Part shown: piece by piece, positions 45,276 to 58,119 of the stretch
Position numbering within the stretch: the first letter of the stretch is position 1
Layout: each line of letters opens with the position of its first letter
NCBI GenBank assembly: GCA_022496185.1
Contig: WTXG01000002.1
Span: 1,178,001-1,242,000, forward strand
Direction: 5' to 3'
Length of the DNA stretch: 64,000 bases
Source of the DNA: Multifurca ochricompacta
Lineage: Eukaryota; Basidiomycota; Agaricomycetes; Russulales; Russulaceae
Position numbers and translations under genes: made by a program
Notes under the pieces: model-generated
What the model was told of the DNA's origin: nothing
The model's input: the letters and a program-made list of their open reading frames with translations, nothing else
The model's database searches: none

Positions 45276-47512
45276 ATGGCTCCCGCTCCTCCAGAGGCTG
45301 CCAAACTATTTCATCCCAAATCTAAGAAGAAAGGTCCCGTCGGAATCTATGGCATGCATCCAGCTCGCTCCACCTCCCCTCAGAAACCAAACACACCATC
45401 CAATCCTTCAACTCCGCCTGCCAAATCTTCTCCGAAACCTGAAGTAGAGTCCAGTACCGCGTCATCACTACCAGAGGGATCGTACACGGATTACACCCTT
45501 GTTTCGTCGGCCCTTAATGGTTGGAAGTACGACGTGATGAAGTTCGATTCTCGAAAGCCTGTGGATATTCTCCGATGGGCAACACCCGTAAAGCTGAATC
45601 GCAAAGATATGCGACGCCCCGATGCCGCTGTCAGTGGCCCCGAGGCTCCTAAGGCAGTTGGCCCTATGTTGGGTCCGGATGGAAAGCCAGTAATAGGCAT
45701 GGATGGTAGGATTGTCATGGTTGATGCGGAAGGCAAGCCAATACACAGCGATGGTACTCCTGGAGGCAGTAAAAGCAAAAATGGAACGGGTGCAAAGAGG
45801 AAGTTTCAGAAGAAGACTAAACAGGTCTTTAAAGTACCCGAGGCTACTCGACAGTTGCGTAAAGAAGAGCGCTATCCCTGGGTGATGGAGGATGCCACGA
45901 GTACAGAAGTCTGGATTGGAAAGATGGAGGAGGTGTCAAAGGCCGAGACCCAGGCCTTCTTCATGCCTGCATCCAACAACACATTCAAGTTTGTGCCCGC
46001 TCACCGGTGGTACAGATTTCAAAAAAAGCCTAATTATCATATTCCCAATCTTGAGGAGGCGGAGTCTCTGGTACGTAGATGTATACTTATGTTTCTTTTG
46101 CTTTAATTTCTCTTTAGATGGCCATGAGACAGAGGAACAAGGATCCGGAACGATGGCTTCTGCAGAAGCGCAATGGGCAGGGCCCTTCCGCCGCACCTCT
46201 GCCATGTTGAAAGCAGAGTCATCGGAGGGGTCCTTTGGCATGGGTCCGAGTTTGGGGCCTGGAGGCAGGCGGTTGCGCACTGTCGTCAATGATTCCGCCG
46301 GGTTATTCGGAGATGATGATGAAGACGGTCGATCACGGAGACGTGATCCCGGGCAAGACGCCGATTATGACGAAGTGCCTTACCACGAAGACTTTGCGGA
46401 TGATGAAGAGAAAGTTGCTCCAGAAGACCATCAAGAGGATGAACTCGAGAAGGAGATGGAGGTGCGTGTTATGTTGCGCCAAGCGAGATACGCTAACTTG
46501 TGTTAGGAACGTTTGCAACGAGAGTATATGAGTGCCAACAAACAACGGGACGCCGGCATCGATGAATCTGATGAAGAAGATCATGATCCAGCTTTGACTG
46601 GCGCAGGTAAGGCGATCAAGAAATTGATGAGTAAACATGAGAAGAATGAGGCGTACGAAAGCGATGACGAGTCAAATCCATACGCGAGCTCAGCGGTGCG
46701 CTTCAGCCTGTCATTTTCGCGTAATGTCCTAATTGACTTAACAGGAGGAGGAGGAGGAGGAGGAAGAGGCAATAATTGCTGATGGGCCAGCTGTCCAGCA
46801 ACAATTTACACCATCGCGTGCTCCTGCAAATGACATGACCCCTTCCCAGGTCACCGTCGCACCTTCGTCTCGTCCGGCTGCGGCATCCGCACCTAATTCC
46901 CGTGCTACGTCTCCAAACCCAGGGCATAGTGGGCACTCCGTCGTTGCGAAGCGTGCAACAAGTCCGAAGGCCCCGAAGCCACGAGTTATGCCAAATGGTG
47001 TTCGTGCTAGTAGCCCATTAGCCCAGGTCGCGGTCAGCTCCCCTAATGGAACTGATACACTTGCTGGACGTGGGGGCAGCCCTGGACCCTCTCTCTCTAC
47101 CCGTGCTCCATCAGGTGTCCCACCTGCGAAACTTGGTAACAAACGGAAGGCGGACGAGGCGGACGAAGTTGCATCCGCACCTTCTCCGGCCGCCTCGGTT
47201 GCAGGTGGCCAGCCTAAGCCCAAGAAACGCAGGGCGACCGCGGCGATGCTTGGGCCTGATGGTCAACCTATCGAGCTCGAGGATAACATGGTCGTCGAAT
47301 GGCTGCGCAATACACCAAATGCGAAGACGCGCGACTGTATCTCTCACTTCACGCCATATCTCCGTACCGATGAACAGAAAGCCAAATTTACTGCGCTAAT
47401 CAAAGAGGTCGCACAGCTAAAGAATGGCATTCTCGTATTGAGGAGCGCATATCGTGGCGGAAGTGGAGGCGGGAGCAAGGCGCCATCACCAGGTCCTATT
47501 GACACCAAGTAA
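45276..47512 (+). CDS. TFG1: TFIIF alpha subunit (RAP74/Tfg1), one frame break
   Basis: Part of the RNA polymerase II initiation factor that binds Pol II with TFIIF beta. Exons 45276-46070, 46118-46461, 46507-46695, 46745-47512. The N-terminal dimerisation domain contains YTDYTLVSSALNGWKYDVMK, RYPWVMEDATSTEVWIGKM, then NTFKFVPAHRWYRFQKKPNY and DPERWLLQKR, a very characteristic RAP74 sequence. A long acidic middle (GLFGDDDEDG, EEEEEEEEA) and a basic Ser/Pro-rich part follow, then the C-terminal winged helix (MVVEWLRNTPNAKTRDCISH ... AKFTALIKEVAQL). One C is missing at about 46196; adding it makes 2097 nt, 698 aa. Divergent from the coiled-coil gene, 198 nt apart. Confidence 0.94.
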
Positions 47513-47957
47513 CAACGCCATCCTTGTGCCACGCCCTTGACGAACGAGACGCTTGTGTCTACCCTATCTTATTACCTTGTAACTCTTTCTCCTTTCTCCT
47601 TCATGCTTTATCCTTCATGATTTCTTTCACGTATTAAGACACCTCAAGACAGGACAAAACCAAATAAAGCACCGTCTATCTGAAATCCCTTAATAATACA
47701 CAGATTTATCATGCAAGGTGCGAGGAGGATACAAAAGCAGTTCGGCAGGCTCAGCAAAAGCATCGCATGGCACGTCAGGATCAGAAAATGATCGTGCGCA
47801 ACAATACGCGTGGTGAACCACATGCGCGAATCGAGGATATGGGTTTGGCGACAGCTGAGAGGAGCCAAACGTGTAAATATGCGACAGACTTTCTACTAAC
47901 TGAACAGCCAAATAAATGAAAGACACTTAGAACCATAAAGTGAGGTGATCAGATGAG
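47513..47957. other. Convergent intergenic region
   Basis: Between the 3' ends of TFG1 and the bHLH gene. CTTTCTCCTTTCTCCTTCATG (47585-47605) and nearby AT-rich sequence look like a 3' UTR. No gene supported. Confidence 0.35.
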
Positions 47958-50027
47958 CTAGGCCGACGGTGCTTCCGGCTTTGTACCGGAGGCTCCTCCA
48001 GTGCCTCCGCCCTGTGGGGCAGGAGAAGCATTGAAGGCGTTCTGGGAAGAACCTGGGCGCGAATCTGACTGTGGTAAAGGCGCAGGCTGATGGTTCAGGA
48101 CTGATGGAGGCTGATGTGATGGTAGAGCTGGCCCAGCAGGTGGATGCGGAGGATACGGAACGACGCCGGGGGGACCTGGCGCATACATGCCAGGGTGGGG
48201 TCCACCTGACCCGAATGGCGGGACACCGGTGCGTACGCTTTCCAACTCATGGCGTAAGATGTCGATCTCTCGACTCATGTCTTGGTGACCCTGCTTCAGC
48301 TGCATGATAAAGTCGATCGCTACGGGGGAGTCAACTTCACTAAACAGACCCAGGGTCAACAGGTTCACCTTTGCTTAGGATCTCCCATTTGCTGGCTTTC
48401 ATGCCACGATCTGCTGGAAGTTGATCTCGTAACTCATCAAAAAGGTCCTTCATCTCCTTCCTTCTTTTCCGCTCTGCAAGCTTATGAGAAACGCGCAGCT
48501 CGGGGGAACGCGAGTACGGCGTCATCCCTGTCTCCTTTGTGGCTGATAGCGGTGGAGCAGCTGACGGAGATGCAGAGGCGGTACCACCGGAGTCAGTGTC
48601 AGCAGCAGTCTGTGATGTCGCGGAATCAGTAGTAGCAGCGATTTCGATGGCACGAGCGCGCCCTGCAGACGGTGGCCGCGACCTCGACCTGAGCACGCGA
48701 GATACTGTGGAGTTTGTAGACATAGTAGACGGAAGATTGGTAGGAACGGACATGCGGCGTTCAGCGCTGAAGGGAACAGGGGGGACCATAGCTATGGGAG
48801 GGACGGAGCTTGGATCGAACGGCCGGCCAGAGCTAGATCCATCACCTTCACTCTGAATGGTCGAGGACTGATCGGGGGACTGCGTGGAATGCCACGCGAA
48901 GGGGGTTGTGCCGGGTGGTGGATGGCCGTGCGAAGAGTCTCCAGAATATGCCGGAGAACCATAACTCACGGAAGGGCTTGGAAACATTGACGATGAAGAA
49001 TCACGTCGATCACCACTCCACCATTGCGGTCCCACTGAAGTTGGACGAGCATCCACAGAGTGCCGACGGTCAAAGAGATTCATCTGTCCGACCCGTTGTG
49101 TCTCGGCAATAGATCCACGCCGTTTCAACGCGGGACCCTCCAGGCCAATGTTAATCGAGGATGGAACGCCCGGGCCAATGAGTTGCGAATCAATCTCGTC
49201 ACCGCCTGGTGTTGGCATGTTTCTGTCAGAAGACAATTTGCGTTTTGTGCCATGAGGCAGAGATGGGGAACTGGGGCCACGCTGTGGAGTCTGTGAGTTG
49301 ATACTTGTAACTGTCACTTGTATTGCCGTACGCATTAATTGGTTAAGATGTACGAACGATGACACGAGGCCCACCTTCAGTCTGAATGTGGCTAGAGGAG
49401 GACTGCCCAGCCTGGATAGGTTTATGCTTGGGGTCACGGGCAGTGTGCATGGCTATCAACCAGGTTCGGTTAGGGGGAGCACTTTCGCGCGAGTAGGGAG
49501 AATAACAAGGATGGAAGTTGATAACTTACCGGAATTTAAAGCTTCAGACACGTCGAGTGAGGCTCGTCTTGAGGACGATTCTGAGGAAAAGTGAGAAGAT
49601 GGAGAAGAAGAATGAACATGACGCGCGCGCACGAGTGTGTAAACGGTCGGGAGAGTTAGAGCTCCTGTCTGAATATTTGAAAGGGGATGAAGGGCGGGAA
49701 TGGGGCTGGCTAGGTCTTTGAGAAATGTCACGTCCGGTGTCGGTGTCGGTGGAAGTGAAGGGAGGACGAGCGGTTAAATGGGGTATTTTGCTTGTAAGAC
49801 TGGGACTGGAGAGGAGAGATGAGTCGGTTGTTGAACCTCGTCTTGGACTCTGATGAAGGTGTTGAAAAGGAATGATATGAAGGAGATGAAGAGTATTATA
49901 GTACCTTGTGGGGAGATGAATCTCCAGAGCTTCGACGGAGATTTAAATGATTCTGAACGACGTCTGAAGAAGGACGGTCGCTTTGGGCGAAGGGAGACTG
50001 AGTTGTCTTCCCTTCTTTTTCAACCAT
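47958..50027 (-). CDS. Basic helix-loop-helix transcription factor, one two-base frame break
   Basis: Predicted nuclear DNA-binding factor for E-box type sites. Exons 50027-49905, 49849-49530, 49452-49375, 49316-48369, 48319-47958. Most of the protein is disordered Ser/Pro-rich sequence; it includes a KRRGS motif. Late in the protein come the basic region and helix 1, [21 protein letters not shown], a long loop ([16 protein letters not shown]), and helix 2 [20 protein letters not shown] running into a leucine-zipper-like helix. The basic region has the H..ER.R pattern of E-box binders (HKLAERKRR). The C-terminus is Pro/Gly-rich. One GC unit is missing in the GC repeat at 49621-49630; adding it gives 1833 nt, 610 aa. 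Related to fungal bHLH regulators of morphology, but no ortholog is assigned. Confidence 0.88.
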
Positions 50028-50080
50028 TGTAAGGCAAGGTGTGGTAGTGAGAGTGAAAGGGATTAAGTATATCGAACGAG

Positions 50081-50174
50081 CGAGTGTGAGTGTGAGTATG
50101 AGTGTGAGTGCGAGTGTGAGTGTGAGTATGAGTATGAGTATGAGTATGGGTGTGAGTGTGAGTGTGAGTGAGTG
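50081..50174. repeat. GTGAGT hexamer array
   Basis: About 94 nt of GTGAGT units with GTATGA and GCGAGT variants, 5' of the bHLH gene (on its antisense strand) and about 50 nt beyond the ELG1 stop codon. On the + strand each unit is a perfect splice-donor consensus. Confidence 0.85.
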
Positions 50175-50226
50175 CAACAACGTGGTGGGTATAACACACA
50201 CTCTGAGCACGTGCAGCAACCTCCTC

Positions 50227-53200
50227 CTAGTGCCAGTGCCAGGTACTTGTCACCCTCAACGCCTCTCTCAACTCCTCTCTAGTCTTTAGCCATCTCACAC
50301 TCACATCATCACACCCTTCTCTCTTTTGACTGTTCTGCGTAAGTCGTCCAATTCCTCTCTTCCCTCTCTCCATAGCCTTAGCCTTAACCTTTTCCATCTC
50401 CTCGTCCTCCACCGTCACCATCATCCCGATCAGAGGCCTGTAGTCCAGATAAAGCCGAGGAAGATCAACCATGCTTTCCAAAGTTGGTTCTGTCTTCAAT
50501 CCCTCCCATAGTCGCTTACGGTACTCCTCACGGCTCGGCCAAGGTCTTGTTTCTGTTTCACATGTCTCGTCCAGATGCCTGCTGGGAAAGCACCGCTCTA
50601 GTAATCCTTCCAATGCCCTCAACACCGCCTTGGCCACGTCTACATCCAAGTAGTAGTAATCCGGATGTACAGGCATCCCAATGCGCTGCGAGACAGTCAG
50701 CGCTTTGAACCCAACTTGGTCATCTGGGTGGTCTTCTGCGACTTCCACATCGTACAGCTGCGAGTGAAGCACGCACGCATCTAAATACGATGCCAAGTCC
50801 GCCCCTCCAAGGGATTGTTGCAACGCGTACAGATTTCTGCGCTCGTCCGACTCTGGTTCCGTTATCGTAGGTTCCTCCAGTGTGACTCGAAGTGAGAAAA
50901 TCACATCTACTATTGTGTCCACTCGCTGCCCAGGGGGCTGACCGCCAAAGTCGGTTAGCCCTAATTGGCATTGGCTTATGTATTGCCGTAGGTCTGCTGT
51001 GGAGTCATCTCCCTCCGAACAAGGCAGGAGTTCCAATTCCGTGGTTGCCCGACCTTCCACTTGACAGATGGCACTCATCAGCGACCGAGTCAGCGACGCA
51101 GGCGGTAAGCTGAAGATCAGAGTAGTTTGCAGTGGGAGGACATCAACCGGGATCAGGGAGACATCTGTAAGAAATGTCCTGTACATCACACTCGTATTAG
51201 CTATTGTGGAAGAGCTTATCTCACCATTGCATGTGATGATAACCGGCCTCCTGCACTCTTTGATAAATGCAACGACGGAGGGCCAGAAGCCCGCCTCGTC
51301 TGCAAAAACTACATCAGCCTCCTCTATGAGAACAACGGATTGTGGATGATTTTCTGCCTCTATCAACCTGTTGGAGGCATCGACAGTGTTTGAGAGAGGC
51401 TTTTTGACTGGCGACGGAGGCTCTGAACGACCACGACGGAACAGCAAAGGCTGAGGCAATGTATGATTCCTGCCTACATCCCCAATCAGGTTGTCTAGAT
51501 GCGTGCCCCCCCGTTTACCCGATCCTGGATATACTTCAAAGACGTTCCAGTTTAACTCCTCAGCACAAGCGTAGATGGCCGCAGTTTTTCCGCAACCAGG
51601 TGGACCAGCCAAGAGAATTGCGTTGTGGATTTTTTTTCCAAAAGAGATAGGCTGAGGATCACGAGGATTCCAGGAGCTGGGTAGGGACAAGTCCGAGAAA
51701 TCATCGCAGCCATCGTACTCTTCGTTCATGTCGTCATCGTCGTCAACCATCCACCCGTTCAAATCACCCGCTCTCTGCCGCTTTCTCGTTACTTCGCGGA
51801 CTACTTCGGGGCGTTGCTCTCCACGCTTCCTTTTTTTGTGACCCCTTTTAGACTTGGTTTTTTTGCTGCTAGAGGGAGACGTAGTGTCGAAATGCAGCCG
51901 TAAAGCGTGCATCCATTCGCGCAGATAACAGGCATTCCGCTCGTTACCAAGGACGTGCTCTGCCTGACGCGGACGCCATTTCTGGCCCCAGTGCTGCTGA
52001 GAGGTTTCCTTTATATCTCGCAGTTCTAAAGCAAGTCCAGAGATAGAGGAAACGGCGGGGTGGAGGTCATCGTGGCCATTTAAAACAGTAATTGGATCTC
52101 CTTGGTGTCGAAGAAGTCGTCTGCAGCGATAAAATCTAGTATGCCTGGATGGAATGGCGTCCACACCAGATGTCTGTTTCAACAACCCACGGGGAGCATC
52201 AGCATCTAGAAAACATTGCTTTTTTCCCGGTTGTCGACGAGGCAGACCAATGGGCCTCACCTGGGCCCTCATTACAGAATCTCGTACATGCTGCGTTGAT
52301 GCATCAGGGAATGGTGCACCAGGGAATGAGCAGTTCTTCAGTTGCTTCCTTTTAAGTAAAGGTTGTAAAGGAGTATGTGATGAGGCCACTAGATTGAGTG
52401 ATGGACATTCGCAGACAGGTGACCCTGCAATGAGAATGGGCTCCTTCTCCGTCCCTTCCTCTATAGTTAGATCAATAACACGAGAAGTGTCCCCATGAGA
52501 AGGACCAGGGCTTGATACCGAGGAACACGGCCATGAATCTGGGAAGTATGAGCCAGCGATGAGAGAGAAATCAGCTGAAGAAGAATTGGTAGCCCCATTC
52601 GTATCATGAGGAGGAAGGTGTTCCCGCTCAGAGGAACGCCTATCTATATTTGTCCTACATATTAGATTAGTGGAGAGAGGACACTACTGAAAAGCGCACC
52701 AATTTCGGTATCTGCAGTGCTCTGGGAGCTGAGGCTATCAAAGTAGGAACCGATGCGATCTATATCACCAAAGTGTTCCACAAACGAAGGTTCCTGGACC
52801 CCAGAAGAACCTAGGTGGCCATCTATACCATTTGACTTGATAGCAATCAGGGGGTTTGGTCCGCCACCGTTCAAATCACACACATCAGAGGGAGTTGGAG
52901 CAGGAGTTCGCTCTCTTGTCACCAGAAAGTGGTCAAATAGTGTTCCTTGCCTGAAATGATGCTGTTTTAAGACCGGGATTTTCAATCCTTGTTCGAACTT
53001 GAACTCGGCAGAGCCACTCACCTGACTTGCACCTTTCTTCTTTTTAGAGCCCCGTCTCTCCGGTTCACTCATCGACTTGTCGATATTCTGTAAATCAAGA
53101 TTGCAGAGCGCAGCTCTCTCGAAAGGTAAAGTACGCGTCAAGGCGAAGTTGCCCTCAACACATGGCAGAAGACGCGTCATGTCACATTTGTCACGGGTCC

Positions 53201-53243
53201 TCTCGACCTCTGGTTTTCGCTTTCGGCTGTCTGCCTTTGCCAT
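50227..53243 (-). CDS. ELG1: ELG1/ATAD5-type PCNA unloader, one frame break
   Basis: Large subunit of the Elg1-RFC-like complex that removes PCNA from DNA after replication; nuclear. Exons 53243-52700, 52654-51225, 51164-50227. The disordered N-terminus starts MAKADSRKRKPEVERTR, with a PIP-box-like QGTLFDHF (52926-52949) and a SUMO-interacting VIDLT (52465-52479). Then comes QKWRPRQAEHVLGNERNACYL-type sequence typical of ATAD5, a basic KRGHKKRKRGEQ stretch, Walker A GPPGCGKTAA, the pore segment EVYPGSGKRGG, Walker B SVVLIEEADVVF and sensor 1 PVIITCND. One G is missing at the donor near 52699; adding it gives 2913 nt, 970 aa. A possible intron in 52980-53050 is not needed. Its start codon is 22 nt from that of the JMJD7-like gene. 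Confidence 0.9.
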
Positions 53244-53265
53244 TTCGCTTTTTCCTAGTCACAGC

Positions 53266-54609
<1,344 letters not shown>

Positions 54610-55085
54610 ATATATATGCGCTCTAGATATGTCGATTTCATCGTGTCACCAGCTGCACGTCACATTTCACTGTGCTTGGCAGAAGCCCGAGGGCAGTGGA
54701 AAAACTAATATCAGTGAAAAGTAACATCTCGAGTAGAGTGAGACCCGCGGTCACCTTGTGCAACACGATATTATGTCGCCACATTACCATCCGCGGGTTG
54801 AAACCGCTTGGGTAGCACAGGTTTTTCGCGCGCATTGAATGAGAAACACAGCTGATACTGATACCTTGCCTGAACGAGGACCCCAATCCAGGTGACAGCG
54901 AAGGTGATGAGATGCTACTACGTCCAATATATAAATCCAGCTCCCCCCCCGCGAAATCTTCCACAGCGTATTAGCCTACCTCAAGTTCCAGCCTGCAAGC
55001 CGCTACTTCAGTGACAAGAGACGGTCACGTGTCTAGCAAAGTTTGCTTGTCAAGTTGGTGGTGACTTGACCTGACCTTTCGAATC
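54610..55085. other. Intergenic region between the JMJD7-like gene and NHP2
   Basis: Short minus-strand frames occur (54447-54964) but overlap a coding exon or lack protein-like character. The last 100 nt contain a GTCACGTG motif (about 55024-55031), an E-box/CBF1-type palindrome 55 nt before the NHP2 start. Confidence 0.4.
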
Positions 55086-55814
55086 ATGGCTAAAGATAAG
55101 TCTGAAAAAAAGAAAGTGTCTATTTCCGAGGCTGGGAATGGGGGGTTAGAGGAGGATGTTGAGATGAAGGAAATGGGGGAAATGAAGGTAAGTAAAGTTT
55201 ACATTGGTCAGCAATAGCAAAAGTAACGACTGGAAAAGTCATTATTGAAGGAAGAGACGGCAGAAATTACAATCCCTATAGAAGATTTATCACCAATAGC
55301 CCATCCCCTCGCTCAAAAGAAACTCTTGAAGAGGATCCATAAAACAGTCAAAAGGGGTGAGCAACTCTCACGATGCCTAGTCGACGTTCTTCATTTTTAC
55401 TCTCGGTAGCTTCCAAAGCACGTCAAGTCAAACGAGGAGTGAAAGAGGTTGCAAAAGCCATCCGCAAGGGAGAGAAAGGGTGGGCTGCTGGTCTTTTCTT
55501 CGAGGAATACACCGCTGACTCAAGAGTGTCACAGACTGTTAATTCTCGCCGCGGATATCACACCAATTGATATCATCTCACACCTCCCTATTTTGAGTGA
55601 GGAAGCACAAATACCGTATATTTTTATTCCATCAAAAGAAGAATTAGGGCATGCGAGCTCTACCAAACGGCCGACAAGTTGTGTGATGATTTGCCCGGAT
55701 TCGAAACGAGGGAACAAGAGTAAAGGAGGAGAAGATGATAAAGGGGATTACAGGGAGCTCTACGATCAGTGTTTTAAGGAGGTATCAAAGCTAGACCAAC
55801 GTGCTGTATTTTAG
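55086..55814 (+). CDS. NHP2: H/ACA snoRNP protein NHP2 (L7Ae family)
   Basis: Core component of H/ACA particles that pseudouridylate rRNA in the nucleolus. Exons 55086-55187, 55239-55356, 55410-55479, 55535-55814; 190 codons, 189 aa, frame intact. The acidic/basic N-terminus (MAKDKSEKKKVSISEA) is followed by the L7Ae fold: HPLAQKKLLKRIHKTVKRAS, RQVKRGVKEVAKAIRKGEKG (RNA-binding helix), LLILAADITPIDIISHLPIL, IPYIFIPSKEELGHASSTKR and SCVMICPD. A yeast Nhp2 is 156 aa; the extra length lies in the N-terminus and an acidic loop (GNKSKGGEDDKGDYREL) near the C-terminus. Confidence 0.95.
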
Positions 55815-55993
55815 TTTTAGAATCAATCAATCCCTTAAAGTCTTGGTCGTCCTGGTCGGGTCGGGACTGAGGCGAGAGGTGAGGAGAGCCTTTGATTGTT
55901 CTCACGACACCACAAGAGGAGATTACAATATTCAACTTTCAACTTCTTTCATTTTAATATTTTACACGTCCTTTACTTCATCACTTCACTCTC

Positions 55994-57733
55994 ATGTCTG
56001 GTGCACCAAAATCCAAATCTACTTCCAATGGAGTAAAAAAGGTTAAGGGTATTACCTCCACGGATGGTTCTGCGTCAACCACCGACCTGTCACCCAAAGC
56101 ACCTGTTGCAACTGCAGGCAAACCAGACAAGGCTGTATATGAAGCAGAGCAACAAAGAATAAGAGCCGAAATTGACCTTTTACAAGGAAACCTGGTACGT
56201 CCTGTCTCACTTGCATATCTTTCAACCGGTCATTCCAGAACACTGTCTAGACTGTGGTGAAAGAAAAGATATCACTGGTCACCAAAGGAGGCTCAGGAAA
56301 CGAGAAGCGAAACGGTCTTCGGGCTGAGCTGGATGAACTACGCACTCAGCAGTCCGGCAACAAGGCCTCTCGTGGTAAAATTTTTGATCAAATAAAGACC
56401 CTCCAAGATGGGATCCAAAAGAAGGTGAGCAGATTTTCTCCCAACGTTTTCCCTTCTCTTTCTGACATCAGTGACACCTCTTAGGTTAAGGACCTTCAAA
56501 CTGCAAGAGGCAAAACGCAGTTCAGAACTGTCGAGGAAGTGGACACGCACATTAGGCACGTCTGTTTAATTTATTCTTTTTGCCTCATGTTCTGAATACA
56601 TATTTTCAGGAATCTCGAGAAGCAGGTAGATTCTGGCAGCCTGAAGCTCGTAGACGAGAAGCGTGCGCTCCAGGAAATTAACCAAGCCAAGCGCGTCCGT
56701 AGGACGGTTGAAAGCTTCCAAGCTGAGGCGGATACCATTGATACGGATCGCGCAGCGGTCGAAGATCTCAAGAAACAGCTTGATGATCCCGAGGCGAAGG
56801 CTATCTCTGAGCGATACGACGCCATCAAGGCTGAATTAGACGAGATAAAAAAGGAAGAGGACGAGCTGTACGCGAACCGCACGAAGTTGTTTGATGAACG
56901 CACTACACTGCAGCAACAGGTCGACGCTCTCGTCTCTGAGCGACGTGAGTCCGCTTCGCGGTTCCGCGAGGCCAATGACAGGTATTACACGAAGCTCAAC
57001 GAGGATCGGACTCGGCGTGCGGAGCGTGTGCGCGCCCAGAAGGAAGCCGAGGAAGAAGAGAAGCGGAAAGCTCGTGCGTCACAGCTACGGGAAGAGGCGT
57101 CTCAGCCTGCGTTCCAAGTGCAGATCGAGGACTGTCAAACGCTGATCGACTATTTTTCGGGCAATCGACCGCTGCGATCGTATCGACTAGGAAGGCCGAG
57201 TACGCGGAACCGAAGCTGGACATTCGGCAGGTGGAAGCAACTCCTGACAATTTTGTACCGCGCAAGAAGAAGGGAGAGGAAGAGGAAACTTATTTCGTTG
57301 GTGGAAAGGGCAAGAATAAGGGCAAGAAGGCTCCCAAGGCTAACGATAATGTCAACTCCGAGGCGTCACCAAGTTCATCATCCAACGTCAACGTTCCCTT
57401 TGGCACACTCTCGCTCTCCTCTCGTTGTCCATACCCCCGCCTTCCTCTCAAGTTGACGTACCTCGCGTGGTCGAGGATTTGAAGGTGAAGAAGGCATGGT
57501 TTGAGGCGAACCAGGCTCGCGTTACAGCCGAGGCGATCGCAAAAGCCGAAGCCGAGATTCAGCGTCTCATGAAGGGTAAAGGGGACAGTACCAACTCGCC
57601 CTCTGGCTCTCCTGAAAATGACTCCGTCGAGGCGCCCCGGGAGTCGGCTACTACGTCCAAGGCTTCTAGTGAGCTGCCGTCGGACGTTGGAGCGGGAGAC
57701 CTGGAGAGCGAGCTGGAAGCGGAGGCGTCATGA
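55994..57733 (+). CDS. BFR1: BFR1-like mRNP/nuclear segregation protein, two frame breaks
   Basis: Yeast Bfr1 is an ER- and polysome-associated mRNP protein. Exons 55994-56194, 56251-56424, 56485-56555, 56610-57733. After a short Ser/Lys-rich start (MSGAPKSKSTSNGVKKV) the protein is one long coiled coil (RIRAEIDLLQGNL, ARGKTQFRTVEEVDTHI, LEKQVDSGSLKLVDEKRALQ, the QEINQAKRVRRTVE stretch), followed by ASQPAFQVQIEDCQTLIDYF, a Bfr1 family signature, EATPDNFVPRKKK and a Ser-rich C-terminus. One G is missing in the run at 57159-57161 and one base near 57405-57425; adding both gives 1572 nt, 523 aa. Intron 56556-56609 is GC-AG (donor gcacgt). Confidence 0.88.
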
Positions 57734-58119
57734 CTTCGATCTTTTTTGGAACACGCACATCGTACCTTATCTACCGAGGCGATGATATCGAGTTGTTGAC
57801 ATCGTCCTTAATTACAGGCCATCGAGTGACCACGCCCGCTCATGGATGATTGGGATTTTAGTCATAGGGTGAATTTTACATCGACATCTCGAATATACGG
57901 GAGACAAAGTGATGGATTTGTGGATACAGAGCACGGCGACGGGGAATATAAATACTAAACAAAGATGAGAGCAGCAAATACGAACGGCGGCAGGATGATG
58001 ACCCAGCAAAAAAACTAGGTTCAATGGGCACGGCAGTATTGTAAGCAAATCCCGACAAAGAATCCATGGCAGAAACGTGACTTGAAACTGTTTCACTCAC
58101 GCACGATACCAGACGCAAC
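57734..58119. other. Convergent intergenic region
   Basis: Between the BFR1-like and RFX 3' ends. Short minus-strand frames (57812-58096) have no protein-like features. Nothing recognised. Confidence 0.35.
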
